Shown: positions 32,800 through 42,020 of the stretch, piece after piece | Position numbering within the stretch: the first letter of the stretch is position 1 | Layout: each line of letters opens with the position of its first letter | NCBI GenBank assembly: GCA_964614095.1 | Contig: CAZTJO010000001.1 | Location: 62,001 to 126,000, forward strand | Reading direction: 5' to 3' | Origin: CAZWKX01 sp964614095 | GTDB lineage: Bacteria; Actinomycetota; Acidimicrobiia; Spongiisociales; UBA11373 | DNA: 64,000 bases | Position numbers and translations under genes: made by a program | The notes under the pieces: model-generated | The model's input: only the letters and a program-made list of their open reading frames with translations | Database searches by the model: none | What the model was told of the DNA's origin: nothing

Positions 32800-33642
32800 T
32801 CAGCGCAGGCCCGCAAAAAGGTCGGCTGCGCCGGCCGGAGCATCGATCCGCGAGAAGGCCAGGATGAAGGCCTCCTCGCCAAACCCCTCGCGTCGCAGAT
32901 CGTCGGGCAGGGTACGCAGCCACGAGTCCTCGGCTATCTGGGTGTGGTGCGCCAACACCGCCTCCCATTTGCGGTTGAACCAGGTCCGCACATCGAGGCA
33001 GGTGGTTATGTGCTCATCGAGAGTGCCGGCCCCCGGTTCCCGCTCCGCCTCTTCGGGTGAGATATCCCCGGTCAGCGCCATAAGGCGGCGGACCCTCCGG
33101 GTTCTCTCCCGCGGCCACGTGGTCCAGTAGAGCTTCGACGGCTGCCAGGCTTCCTCACCGTTGTCGGGGGGAAACCGTCCCACATCGGCCGCTCCAAAGA
33201 AGGCTGCAGTGCCCACCCGATGCACCTGGATGTGATCGGGGTGCCCGTAACCCCCGTAGGGATCGTACGCGGTGACCACCTCGGGCCGGTGCTCGCGTAT
33301 GACGCGAACCAGACGCCCCACCGCCTCCATGAAGTCGGCCATCCAGAAAGCATCTGGATGCTCGTTGTCCTTGGTGCCCATCATGCCCGAGTCGCGGTAT
33401 CCCAGGAACTCCACGGCCGACAAGCCGAGAATCCGGCCTGCATCCCTTAGCTCCTGTTCCCGCAGCTCACCGAGGCGCGAGCCGACGGATTCTGCATCCA
33501 CATTGTGGACCTCACCCACCTCTCCCCGGGTGGCGGTGACGACGACCACGTGCTCCCCGGCATCGGCGTACCGGGCCAGGGTGCCCCCCATGGAGAGGGA
33601 TTCGTCATCGGGGTGGGCGTGGAATGCCAGAAGACCGGACAT
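32800..33642 (-). CDS. mca: PIG-L family deacetylase, mycothiol S-conjugate amidase-like
   Basis: A 280-residue zinc amidase of the LmbE/PIG-L family. AHPDDE (residues 9-14) and the later GYGHPDHIQVH provide the zinc ligands and catalytic Asp. The end ADLFAGLR resembles the C-terminus of mycobacterial Mca, which splits mycothiol S-conjugates during detoxification; the paralogue MshB in mycothiol synthesis is the main alternative. On the minus strand a TACGCT (33652-33657) lies 9 nt before the ATG. It sits just downstream of atpC. Confidence 0.78.
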   Translation of the reverse strand: MSGLLAFHAHPDDESLSMGGTLARYADAGEHVVVVTATRGEVGEVHNVDAESVGSRLGELREQELRDAGRILGLSAVEFLGYRDSGMMGTKDNEHPDAFWMADFMEAVGRLVRVIREHRPEVVTAYDPYGGYGHPDHIQVHRVGTAAFFGAADVGRFPPDNGEEAWQPSKLYWTTWPRERTRRVRRLMALTGDISPEEAEREPGAGTLDEHITTCLDVRTWFNRKWEAVLAHHTQIAEDSWLRTLPDDLRREGFGEEAFILAFSRIDAPAGAADLFAGLR

Positions 33643-33693
33643 GCGGCGGCAAGCGTAGCCAGGCCCGGCGCCCAGCATGCAGCCCGGTTTCAC

Positions 33694-34005
33694 TCAAGAC
33701 GCGACGGACACCGTCGGCCCATCCCCGGGTGCCGCATCCTCCTTCACCGGCACCGCCCGATCGGTAAGCAGCGTCACCATGTTCGCCGAGATCTGGAGAA
33801 AACCCCCGTGCACGGACAGCTGCACCTGATCCCCGGTAACCGGCGTAATGACGGTGGTCCCCGACGCCAGGGCCGCCATCAGCGGCTCATGTCCGGCGAG
33901 CACCCCCATCTCACCCTCGGTGGTGCGGGTGACGAGCATCTCGGCCTGGCCTGCCCACACGATCGCTTCCGGCGACACCACCTCGAGCCGGAAGCCCACC
34001 GTCAT
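33694..34005 (-). CDS. atpC: ATP synthase epsilon subunit
   Basis: A 103-residue epsilon subunit of the F1 central stalk. The N-terminal beta-sandwich is complete (LEVVSPEAIVWAGQAEMLVTRTTEG, then GVLAGHEPLMAAL), but the protein stops soon after it, so the C-terminal two-helix inhibitory domain of longer epsilon subunits is missing or reduced to a Pro/Gly-rich tail. Auto-inhibition by epsilon is therefore unlikely. Last gene of the atp operon; its start shares one base with the atpD stop. Confidence 0.92.
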   Translation of the reverse strand: MTVGFRLEVVSPEAIVWAGQAEMLVTRTTEGEMGVLAGHEPLMAALASGTTVITPVTGDQVQLSVHGGFLQISANMVTLLTDRAVPVKEDAAPGDGPTVSVAS

Positions 34006-35414
34006 CAGGTTCCCTCCAGCTCCTTGGCCCGGGGAAACACGTCGTCGATGCCGCCCACCATGTAGAAGGCCTGCTCGGGGAGATGGTCCACCTCACCGTC
34101 CACGATCATCTCGAAAGAACGAATCGTCTCATCCAGCGGCACCGAAGCACCGGGAATGCCGGTGAACTGCTCGGCCACGTAGAACGGCTGCGACAGGAAC
34201 CGTTGGATGCGACGGGCCCGGCCCACAATGAGTTTGTCCGCCTCGTTGAGCTCGTCGATTCCGAGAATGGCGATGATGTCCTGCAGATCCTTGTAGCGCT
34301 GCAGGACCTGCTGCACCCGACGCGCCACCGTGTAATGCTCCTCGCCCACGATGCGCGGATCGAGGATCCGAGAGGTCGAGTCGAGCGGGTCCACCGCCGG
34401 ATAGATGCCCAGCTCCGAGATCTGCCGGGAGAGCACCGTGGTGGCGTCCAGGTGGGCAAACACCGCTTGTGGCGCCGGGTCGGTGATGTCGTCGGCGGGC
34501 ACAAAAATGGCCTGCAGTGAGGTGATGGAGCGCCCACGAACCGAGGTGATGCGCTCCTGCAGCGCGCCCATCTCATCGGCGAGCGTCGGCTGGTAGCCCA
34601 CCGCCGATGGCATACGTCCCAGCAGCGTCGACACCTCTGAACCCGCCTGAATGAAGCGGAAGATGTTGTCGATGAAGAGCAGCACATCCTGGCCCATCTC
34701 GTCGCGGAAGTACTCGGCCATGGTGAGCGCCGACAGCCCGACCCGCAGGCGCACCCCCGGCGGCTCGTCCATCTGCCCGAAGACGAGGACTGCCTTCTCC
34801 ATGACGCCCGATCTGGTCATCTCGCGGAAGAGGTCGTTCCCTTCACGAGTGCGCTCACCGACCCCGGCAAAGACGGAGACGCCGCCGTGCTCGGTGGCGA
34901 CACGGTGGATCATCTCCTGGATGATCACCGTCTTGCCGACGCCGGCGCCGCCGAACATGCCGATCTTGCCGCCTTTCACGTAGGGCTCGAGAAGGTCGAT
35001 GACCTTGATGCCCGTCTCGAACTGCTCCTTCTGCGCACCCACGTCGGCAAAGGGAGGGGCGGGCCGATGAATGGGCCATCGCTCCTCGAACTCGAGCGAA
35101 TCCGCGGGAACATCGAGCGGCTCCCCCAGCACGTTGAAGATGTGACCCAGCGTCTGTGAACCCACCGGCACCGAGATGGGTGCCCCGGTGTTGAGGGCTT
35201 CGGTCCCTCGCACGAGTCCCTCGGTCGGCTGCATGGCCACGGCCCGCACCCGGCCGCCGCCAAGGTGCTGGGCCACCTCGGCAACGACGGTGCGGGTCTC
35301 ACCCTCGATGGTGACATCGAAGGTGAGGGCATCGTTGGTCTCGGGGAAATCGTCGGGATGGAACTCGACGTCTACCACCGGGCCGGTGACCCTGACGATC
35401 CTTCCCCTCTTCAC
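34005..35414 (-). CDS. atpD: ATP synthase beta subunit
   Basis: Catalytic F1 subunit, 469 residues. Walker A GGAGVGKTV, the catalytic Glu in GVGERTREGNDL, and VLLFIDNIFRF (Walker B) are intact, as is the DELSEED-region equivalent ILGIDELNEADKL. It makes ATP at the alpha/beta interface. It lies 10 bp after atpG and overlaps atpC by one base. Confidence 0.97.
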   Translation of the reverse strand: MKRGRIVRVTGPVVDVEFHPDDFPETNDALTFDVTIEGETRTVVAEVAQHLGGGRVRAVAMQPTEGLVRGTEALNTGAPISVPVGSQTLGHIFNVLGEPLDVPADSLEFEERWPIHRPAPPFADVGAQKEQFETGIKVIDLLEPYVKGGKIGMFGGAGVGKTVIIQEMIHRVATEHGGVSVFAGVGERTREGNDLFREMTRSGVMEKAVLVFGQMDEPPGVRLRVGLSALTMAEYFRDEMGQDVLLFIDNIFRFIQAGSEVSTLLGRMPSAVGYQPTLADEMGALQERITSVRGRSITSLQAIFVPADDITDPAPQAVFAHLDATTVLSRQISELGIYPAVDPLDSTSRILDPRIVGEEHYTVARRVQQVLQRYKDLQDIIAILGIDELNEADKLIVGRARRIQRFLSQPFYVAEQFTGIPGASVPLDETIRSFEMIVDGEVDHLPEQAFYMVGGIDDVFPRAKELEGT

Positions 35415-35424
35415 ATCTGCTCCT

Positions 35425-36300
35425 TCAACCTCTCGCTAAGGCTTCGGCACCGCCGACGATCTCGGTGATCTCGGTGGTTATCTCGGACTGGCGGGCCCGA
35501 TTGGCCTGCCGGGTGAGAACATGAATCAGCTCTTCTGCATTCTCGGTGGCGGCCTTCATCGCCTGCCGCCGAGCGGCATGCTCGGACGCCGACGCGTCGA
35601 GCAGCACGCCAAAAACCATCGCCTCCACGTAGCGAGGCAGCAAGCGGCCCAGGATCACCTCGGCGGAGGGCTCGAACGAGTAGCCGGCCGCGTCCTCGTC
35701 GGCCCCCTCCGCGGGAGGCTCCGCCGGAAGCAGACGAAACGTCGTCACGTCCTGCACCAGCGCCGAGTGGTACCGGGTGGAATGCACTTCAACGGCATCG
35801 ATGATCCCCTCGGCGAAGTCGTTCATGAGCACGTTGGCGATGGCGCGCGCATCGCCGTATCCGGGGGTGTCGGTGACTCCGAGAAAGGTGCGCTCCACCT
35901 GGTGACCGCGGTAGCGCAGGTGCGTCTGCGCCTTCCTGCCGACGCAGTAGACCCGGAACCCGGTGCCCACAGCATGCAGCTCGCCCAATCGACCCTCCGC
36001 ACTGCGGATGACGCTCGTGTTGTGGGCCCCGGCCAGGCCCCGATCAGAACCGACGACGAGCACACCGATGACCCGCAGGTCACGATTGTCGAGGAGCCCA
36101 TGCTCGATTCCCCCTGAAGCCGCGGCCACCCGACGCACGACATCGCGCAGCCTCTCGGTGTACGGGCGGTTGGCCGCAACCCGCTGCTGGGCACGCACGA
36201 TCCGAGAAGCGGCGATCAGCTCCATAGCCCTGGTGATCTTCATCGTCGAGCCGACGCTGCGGATGCGGCGCCGGATCAGGCGAAGCTCGGCACTGGCCAC
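35425..36300 (-). CDS. atpG: ATP synthase gamma subunit
   Basis: Central shaft of F1, 291 residues. The N-terminal helix (LRLIRRRIRSVGSTMKITRAMELIAASRI) and the C-terminal helix (RRQAMKAATENAEELIHVLTRQANRARQSEITTEI region) form the coiled coil rotating inside the alpha3beta3 ring. An insertion around residues 190-210 (PAEPPAEGADEDAAGY) resembles the actinobacterial gamma loop linked to low ATPase activity in mycobacteria. It is placed 6 bp after atpA. Confidence 0.95.
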   Translation of the reverse strand: MASAELRLIRRRIRSVGSTMKITRAMELIAASRIVRAQQRVAANRPYTERLRDVVRRVAAASGGIEHGLLDNRDLRVIGVLVVGSDRGLAGAHNTSVIRSAEGRLGELHAVGTGFRVYCVGRKAQTHLRYRGHQVERTFLGVTDTPGYGDARAIANVLMNDFAEGIIDAVEVHSTRYHSALVQDVTTFRLLPAEPPAEGADEDAAGYSFEPSAEVILGRLLPRYVEAMVFGVLLDASASEHAARRQAMKAATENAEELIHVLTRQANRARQSEITTEITEIVGGAEALARG

Positions 36301-36306
36301 GGTTCG

Positions 36307-37821
36307 CTACCCCTCCTCCGTCGATTCCCGATATGCATCGATGGCCGCCCTAAACGCCTTGGCCTCGGGCATCTCGCCGGTATCGGCTATTTGCGTCAGC
36401 AGATCTGGGTGTCTGGACCGCATCCACTCACGCAGGCCCAACTCGAACCGTGCCACGTCGTCGGCAGCCACACCGTCCATAAAGCCGTTGGTCACCGCAT
36501 AGATGACAAGCACCTGCTCGGCCACCGGAACGGGCTCGTACTGAGCCTGCTTGAGCACCTCGACCACCCGGCGGCCCCGCTCCAGCTGAGCCTGGCTGAC
36601 GGCGTCGAGCTCCGACCCGAACTCGGCAAAGGCCTCGAGCTCCCGGTACTGGGCCAGATTCAGGCGCAGCGGGCCGGTGACCTGTTTCATCGCCTTCACC
36701 TGGGCGGCGCCGCCGACGCGAGACACCGAGATGCCGGCATTCATGGCGGGGCGCACCCCTGAGTAAAAGAGATCGGTCTCCAGGTAGATCTGGCCGTCGG
36801 TGATGGAGATGGCATTGGTTGGGATATAGGCCGAGATGTCGTTGGCCTTGGTCTCCACCACCGGCAACCCGGTGAGAGAACCGCCACCCAGCTCGTCGCT
36901 GAGCTTGGCGCAGCGCTCGAGCAGGCGGCTGTGCAGATAGAACACGTCTCCCGGATAGGCCTCACGCCCCGGAGGACGGCGCAGCAGCAGGGAGATCTCC
37001 CGGTAGGCCACCGCCTGCTTGGACAGATCATCAAAAATGACGAGAGCGTGCTCGCCGTTGTACATCCAGTGCTGGCCGATGGCCGAGCCGGCATACGGGG
37101 CGTACATCTGCAGAGCCGGCGAGGACGATGCCGGAGCATTAACCACCACCGTGTATTCCATGGCCCCATTCCCCTCGAGCATTTCCACGATCCCGGCAAC
37201 GGTCGAGGCCTTTTGGCCGGTGGCGACGTAGATGCACTTCACGCCGCTGTCTCGCTGATTGAGCATGGTGTCGATGAGGATCGCCGTCTTTCCGGTCTGC
37301 CTGTCACCGATCATCAGCTCCCGCTGGCCCCGGCCGATAGGGGTAAGGGCATCGATGGCCTTGATGCCGGTCTGCAGCGGCTCGTGGACCGGCTGCCGCT
37401 CCACCACCGAAGGTGCCTGTGTCTCCAGCAGACGAAACTCCCTGCTGTCTATCGGCCCCTTGCCGTCGAGTGGGTTGCCGAGCGGGTCGATGACCCGCCC
37501 CAAAAGCGCATCGCCGACCGGCACCGAGAGCAACCTGCCGGTCTGCTTCACCGGGTCTCCCTCCTGGACATGGCTCGCCTCGCCGAGGATGACGGCACCA
37601 ATGGAATCCTCATCGAGGTTCAGGGCAACTCCCAACAGACCCCCGGGGAACTCGAGCAGCTCGCTTGCCATGGTGCCGGGCAGTCCAGATACCCGGGCCA
37701 CCCCGTCGCCGATGGTGGTGACGTAGCCGACGGTCTCGGCGGCCAGTTTGGGCGACCACCCTTCGAGGTGTTTGCGCAGGGCGGCGCTGATCTCCTCGGG
37801 GTTGATGCTGAAATCAGCCAT
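36307..37821 (-). CDS. atpA: ATP synthase alpha subunit
   Basis: Regulatory nucleotide-binding F1 subunit, 504 residues. Walker A GDRQTGKTA and the arginine-finger region (around ISVSRVGGAAQ) are present. I chose the ATG giving MADFSINPEEISAAL, which overlaps the atpH stop by 8 bp; an in-frame start at 37878 would add 19 unrelated residues. The C-terminus is of ordinary length, without the long extension found in mycobacterial alpha. Confidence 0.97.
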   Translation of the reverse strand: MADFSINPEEISAALRKHLEGWSPKLAAETVGYVTTIGDGVARVSGLPGTMASELLEFPGGLLGVALNLDEDSIGAVILGEASHVQEGDPVKQTGRLLSVPVGDALLGRVIDPLGNPLDGKGPIDSREFRLLETQAPSVVERQPVHEPLQTGIKAIDALTPIGRGQRELMIGDRQTGKTAILIDTMLNQRDSGVKCIYVATGQKASTVAGIVEMLEGNGAMEYTVVVNAPASSSPALQMYAPYAGSAIGQHWMYNGEHALVIFDDLSKQAVAYREISLLLRRPPGREAYPGDVFYLHSRLLERCAKLSDELGGGSLTGLPVVETKANDISAYIPTNAISITDGQIYLETDLFYSGVRPAMNAGISVSRVGGAAQVKAMKQVTGPLRLNLAQYRELEAFAEFGSELDAVSQAQLERGRRVVEVLKQAQYEPVPVAEQVLVIYAVTNGFMDGVAADDVARFELGLREWMRSRHPDLLTQIADTGEMPEAKAFRAAIDAYRESTEEG

Positions 37822-38356
37822 CTGCACCCCCGGCAAGGGAATCGCGCAGCTGCCCGAATCGGTGGCGCAGCGATCCATCGATGACCACGTCCCCGACTCG
37901 AGCGACGATACCGCCGATGACAGAAGGGTCCACCACCGTCTTCACTTCGATGTCCTTGCCGGTGGCCCTGCCGAGCGATTCCTCGAGCCGAGCCACCGTT
38001 GCGGAATCGAGGCTTTGGGCGCAGCGGACCTCGGCAACCACACGGTTCTCCTCGGCAGCGGCCGACTCAGCGAGGCGGTCGGCGATTGCGGACAGGTCTG
38101 TGGCCCGGCCCGTCGCCACGATCAGGTCGACCAGAGCGGCGGTGAGCGCCGAAGCCTTCCCCGACACGAGCTCTCCTATCACGCCCCGCTTCCTCTCGAG
38201 GGGAACCCGAATATCGCTCAGGGTCCGGCGCAGCTCGGCCGAGCCTTCAAAGGCGTGGCCAATGGCATAGAGCTCGTCGACAACCACGCCGAGCAACCCC
38301 TCGGCACGGGCCAATGCGAGCACGGCGGCCGCATATCCATCGATGCGAGCGGTCAC
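37814..38356 (-). CDS. atpH: ATP synthase delta subunit
   Basis: Peripheral-stalk OSCP/delta subunit, 180 residues. The N-terminal six-helix region starts IDGYAAAVLALARAEG, and the C-terminal beta/alpha part includes DPSVIGGIVARVGDVVIDGSL, the family signature. It is a separate gene, unlike mycobacteria where delta is fused behind a second b subunit. It overlaps atpF by 4 bp and atpA by 8 bp. Confidence 0.95.
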   Translation of the reverse strand: MTARIDGYAAAVLALARAEGLLGVVVDELYAIGHAFEGSAELRRTLSDIRVPLERKRGVIGELVSGKASALTAALVDLIVATGRATDLSAIADRLAESAAAEENRVVAEVRCAQSLDSATVARLEESLGRATGKDIEVKTVVDPSVIGGIVARVGDVVIDGSLRHRFGQLRDSLAGGADG

Positions 38357-38913
38357 TCGCCCATCTCCGTCACCTCTTCAATGAAACGATCCACCAGATC
38401 TTGTTGCGCGTGCTCGTCGAGAGCCTCGGCAACAACCTTCTGCGCCAGCTCGAGGGAGAGTGATGCCACCTGATCCCGCACCTCAGCTCCGGCACGGTCC
38501 TTCTCGGCGGTTGCCTCCTCCCGGGCACGGCGGGTGATCTCCCCGGCCTCCCGGCGGGCCCGTTCCACCAGCTCGGACCGCACCGATTCCGCCGATCGGC
38601 GCGCCTCCTCGACGATGTCTCCCGCTTCCTTGCGGGCATCGCCAAGCTGCTTCCGGTAGCCCTCGAGCAGCTTCGCGGCCTCGGCCTTGGCCTGCTCCGC
38701 CTCGGTGAGGCGGCCGCTGATGGTCTCCTGCCGGTGGGCGATCATCCGGCTGATGTGGGGACGAACCCACACCCAGATGACAACAAAGACGATCAGGAAG
38801 GCGATGATTCCGGCAACAAGCTCCTCGATATCGGGAATGATCAGCTTGGCTCCGTCCGCCTCCTCGACGGTCTCCTGGGCCAGGGACGGCAGCTGTGCAA
38901 GCAGGCTCAGCAT
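38353..38913 (-). CDS. atpF: ATP synthase b subunit
   Basis: Peripheral-stalk b subunit, 186 residues, with a membrane helix at about 31-51 (ELVAGIIAFLIVFVVIWVWV) and a long charged helix from about 55 to 180 rich in Ala, Glu and Arg. The ATG at 38913 follows atpE by 4 bp; the upstream in-frame extension lies over atpE. The N-terminus before the helix is longer than in E. coli, common in actinobacteria. Confidence 0.94.
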   Translation of the reverse strand: MLSLLAQLPSLAQETVEEADGAKLIIPDIEELVAGIIAFLIVFVVIWVWVRPHISRMIAHRQETISGRLTEAEQAKAEAAKLLEGYRKQLGDARKEAGDIVEEARRSAESVRSELVERARREAGEITRRAREEATAEKDRAGAEVRDQVASLSLELAQKVVAEALDEHAQQDLVDRFIEEVTEMGE

Positions 38914-38917
38914 GGCT

Positions 38918-39130
38918 TCAGGTGAGGAAGAAGAGCACGAACCCGATGAGGGCCAGGGCTTCGGTGAAGGCGATGCCGAGGAACATCGTGGTGCGCACCA
39001 TGTTCGCCGCCTCCGGCTGACGGGCCATGGCCTGCACCGCATTCCCGGCAACGATCCCAATCCCGATGCCCGGCCCGATGGCGGCGAGGCCGTACCCGAT
39101 CAGGGCCAGGGCGCCGCTGATGTCTTGCAT
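38918..39130 (-). CDS. atpE: ATP synthase c subunit
   Basis: Rotor-ring proteolipid, 70 residues, two helices joined by the polar loop ARQPE (36-40). Helix one has the GPGIGIGIVAG glycine motif. Helix two carries the ion-binding Glu57 in AFTEALALIGF. The Na+-coordinating Gln and Ser of sodium-type rings are absent, so proton coupling is expected. Confidence 0.96.
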   Translation of the reverse strand: MQDISGALALIGYGLAAIGPGIGIGIVAGNAVQAMARQPEAANMVRTTMFLGIAFTEALALIGFVLFFLT

Positions 39131-39147
39131 GTCTTTGATCCCTCCGT

Positions 39148-39960
39148 TCAGTGTTGCGGGTGCAGCGACGTCTCGATGTAGACCGCCGCCAGCAGCGTGA
39201 AGATATAGGCCTGGAGCACTATGACCACCAGCTCAAAGATGAAGATGGCGAGCCCGATGGCAAACCAACCGAGGCCGATAATCGAACGAAATCCGATGTC
39301 GTCGACGTGGGCAACAAACACAACGCCGCTGACCAAGAGCAGCGTCAGCATGACGTGACCGGCGACCAGATTGGCGAACAGCCGCACCGCCAGAGTGATG
39401 GGGCGCAGCACGAAGGTGCTGACGAATTCGATGAGGCCAACAAGAGGGCGCAGACCCAGAGGGACCGATCGAGGCCACACCACACCGGACACGTAGGCAA
39501 AGCCGTTCTTGGCAAACCCGACGGCAATAAAGACCACCCAGGTGAGCAAGGAGAGGAACATGGGGATGGCAATGAGCGACGTGATCGGGAAGTTGATGCC
39601 CGGCATCACCTCAAACGCGTTTCCCACCAGGATGAACATGAAGAGAGCCAGCAGGTACGGGAAGTAGCGAACACCTTCCGGACCGATAACCCCGATGGCT
39701 ATCTCCTCCCTAACGAAGTCGACCATGCTCTCGATGGCCACCCCAAACTTGGACGGCACGAGGCGGGGCCTGCGGTAGGCGAAAAAAAGCAGAGCGAGCG
39801 TGATCAGGGCGGCAGCAAAGATCAGGATGACCGAGCGTGTCACGCCAAAGCCGAAGAGCCGAAACACCACCCCGGTCTCAAAGAGCTCGTTGACCGAATC
39901 CGGCGTGCAGATGACCTCCTGCGCAGGGTCACAACCCACGGCCAGGATCAACTCGCCCAT
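39148..39960 (-). CDS. atpB: ATP synthase a subunit
   Basis: Stator proton-channel subunit of Fo, 270 residues, with five to six membrane helices. The essential Arg is in LAVRLFANLVAGHVML. It stands opposite Glu57 of the c ring. The start overlaps the end of the AtpI-like gene by 13 bp. Confidence 0.96.
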   Translation of the reverse strand: MGELILAVGCDPAQEVICTPDSVNELFETGVVFRLFGFGVTRSVILIFAAALITLALLFFAYRRPRLVPSKFGVAIESMVDFVREEIAIGVIGPEGVRYFPYLLALFMFILVGNAFEVMPGINFPITSLIAIPMFLSLLTWVVFIAVGFAKNGFAYVSGVVWPRSVPLGLRPLVGLIEFVSTFVLRPITLAVRLFANLVAGHVMLTLLLVSGVVFVAHVDDIGFRSIIGLGWFAIGLAIFIFELVVIVLQAYIFTLLAAVYIETSLHPQH

Positions 39961-40349
39961 TCCAGCTCCCTCTCGGCGCCCCTGGCCACGGCGACCGTCT
40001 CCCAGGCCAGGAGCACCACATAGGCGGCGACCACAGCGACGCCAAGGGCGAGACGATCGACATCAAAGATCCAGGTCACGGCGAACATGGTGAGGGCAAC
40101 AAGCCCCAGGCGCAGGAAGAACCCGAAGAGGGCGGCCGCCTGATAGAAACCCAGCGAGACGCGCGCCGCCGCCGAGAGCATGGCTCCAAACAACAGGTAA
40201 TGGCCGGCGACGATGGCAATCCCGATGACGGCCGCCAGCGCCCCGGGCCAGCCTCGCGTTGCCCCCAAGACGCCGATCAGCACCGGCCCCACAATCGAGG
40301 AGCGTCGTGCCGTATGGGCAGCGAGCACAGACTCAACTTCTTTGGTCAT
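39948..40349 (-). CDS. atpI: ATP synthase protein I-like membrane protein
   Basis: A 133-residue protein with four predicted membrane helices (for example VIGIAIVAGHYLLFGAML and LGLVALTMFAVTWIF). Position directly before atpB and the four-helix layout match AtpI, which helps c-ring assembly in some bacteria. Sequence identity to AtpI families is low to the eye, so the name rests partly on context. It overlaps atpZ by 17 bp. Confidence 0.72.
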   Translation of the reverse strand: MTKEVESVLAAHTARRSSIVGPVLIGVLGATRGWPGALAAVIGIAIVAGHYLLFGAMLSAAARVSLGFYQAAALFGFFLRLGLVALTMFAVTWIFDVDRLALGVAVVAAYVVLLAWETVAVARGAERELEWAS

Positions 40350-40560
40350 GCGCCCTCTCTGCGTATCGCCACATCCTCCAGAAGCCCGTTGCCGAGCCGG
40401 CGATGATACCCAGAGCGACCAGTAAGGGCTCGGTCCCCAACAGGTGATCGCCCAACAGACCCAACAGGAGCCCGGAGAGGATGGAGGCGAAGAACCCGGC
40501 CGTCTCAGAGCCGGCACCTACGGACGCGCCGATATCGCGGTATACGGACGATCGGCTCAT
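40333..40560 (-). CDS. AtpZ-like small membrane protein
   Basis: A 75-residue protein with two hydrophobic helices (about 22-38 and 44-60: FFASILSGLLLGLLGDHLLG and LLVALGIIAGSATGFW). This two-helix hairpin with Gly-rich turns, placed first in an atp operon, matches the AtpZ/AtpQ family associated with Fo assembly or Mg2+/Ca2+ movement. The ATG at 40560 is chosen on family length; the longer frame begins inside the intergenic gap after glyA. Confidence 0.65.
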   Translation of the reverse strand: MSRSSVYRDIGASVGAGSETAGFFASILSGLLLGLLGDHLLGTEPLLVALGIIAGSATGFWRMWRYAERAHDQRS

Positions 40561-40632
40561 GGGATACGGCCTCTCCGCCTCTGGCAACCGGAAACCGAAT
40601 CTACCGGTGCCACTTGGCGCACACCAAACCAC

Positions 40633-41904
40633 TCACACATGGCCCGGGAAATCGCGGGGATACGGGGGAAACGCGGCAACAAGCTCCTGCACCTCCTTGG
40701 CCACCACTTTGAGGACGCCGGCATCCTCACGCCCCCGGAGCGCCCGTGCCAGGAGATTGGCAACGGTACGGATCTCGGCCTCACCCATGCCGCACGTCGT
40801 GGCCGCCGGAGTGCCGATACGAAGGCCACTGGCGTGGAACGGGGGACGCGGATCGAATGGCACCGTGTTGAAATTGAGGGTGATACCGATCGAATCCAGC
40901 AGCCGCGCCGCCTCACGCCCGCTGAGATCCTCATCCACCGATCGCAGATCAACCAGGAACAGGTGGTTGTCGGTGCCGCCGCTGACGACCCGCACCTCCT
41001 CGGCCGCCATCTGATCGGCCATGGCGGCGGCATTGGCCACCACTTGGTGGGCGTAAACGCCGAACTCCGGAGTCGAGGCCTCGTGGAAACACACCGCCTT
41101 GGCTGCGATGTGGTTGTTGAGGGGCCCGCCCTGCGCATTCGGGAAGATGCCCCGGTCGATCACCTTGGCGAAGGATTCCCTACAAAGGATAAAACCGCCG
41201 CGCGGCCCACGCAGCGCTTTGTGGGTCGTCGCGGTCACGATGTGGGCATGCGACACCGGATTGGGGTGGGCGCCACCGGCGATTAGCCCGATGATGTGGG
41301 CGGCATCAACGACAAGTGTGGCCCCGACCTCGTCGGCGATCTCGCGGAAGGCAGCCCAATCCAGCAGCCGCGAGTACGCCGTGTACCCGGCAACGATCAG
41401 CTTCGGTTTCTCCTGCAGAGCAACCCGCCTGACCTCATCCATGTCGACCCGCTCGCTGTCCGGATCGACCCCGTAAGCGACAAACTCGAAGAGGATGCCC
41501 GAGAAATTCACCGGGGATCCATGGGTGAGGTGACCCCCCTGATCCAGCCGCATGCCGAGCACCTTGTCACCCGGCTCGAGCAACGCAAAGTACATGCCCA
41601 TGTTGGCCTGGGCCCCGCTGTGAGCCTGCACGTTGGCGTGCTCTGCACCGAACAGCGCCTTTGCCCTCTCCCTGGCCAGGTTCTCCATCTCATCGACGAC
41701 GGCACAGCCCTCGTAGTAGCGGCGGCCGGGGAGACCCTCCGAGTACTTATTGGTGAACACGGATCCGCTCGCCTGCATGACGGCGCGTGACACGAAGTTC
41801 TCCGAGGCGATGAGCTGCACGTGGGTGCGCTCCCGCTCGACGTCCTTTGCCACAAGGGCGGCCATCTCGGGATCAACCTGGGACAAAGAGCGCATGTCGG
41901 TCAT
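40633..41904 (-). CDS. glyA: Serine hydroxymethyltransferase
   Basis: PLP enzyme converting serine and tetrahydrofolate to glycine and methylene-THF. The 423 residues match the family. PLP-binding Lys is in TTHKALRGPRGG; the N-terminal QLIASENFVS and YYEGCAVVDEMENLA motifs are intact. GGAGGAA lies 9 bases before the ATG. It sits between tsaC and the atp operon, a position other genes occupy in mycobacteria. Confidence 0.96.
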   Translation of the reverse strand: MTDMRSLSQVDPEMAALVAKDVERERTHVQLIASENFVSRAVMQASGSVFTNKYSEGLPGRRYYEGCAVVDEMENLARERAKALFGAEHANVQAHSGAQANMGMYFALLEPGDKVLGMRLDQGGHLTHGSPVNFSGILFEFVAYGVDPDSERVDMDEVRRVALQEKPKLIVAGYTAYSRLLDWAAFREIADEVGATLVVDAAHIIGLIAGGAHPNPVSHAHIVTATTHKALRGPRGGFILCRESFAKVIDRGIFPNAQGGPLNNHIAAKAVCFHEASTPEFGVYAHQVVANAAAMADQMAAEEVRVVSGGTDNHLFLVDLRSVDEDLSGREAARLLDSIGITLNFNTVPFDPRPPFHASGLRIGTPAATTCGMGEAEIRTVANLLARALRGREDAGVLKVVAKEVQELVAAFPPYPRDFPGHV

Positions 41905-42020
41905 GACTTGCCGTTCCTCCTGGAGGGTTGGCCCAGCGTAGCGCGCCGCTCTCCCGGCCCGGCCACCATAAAGGTGGAGACCACAACGCCGAGCGAGGCC
42001 CGGCAACGCTCTCTACTCGA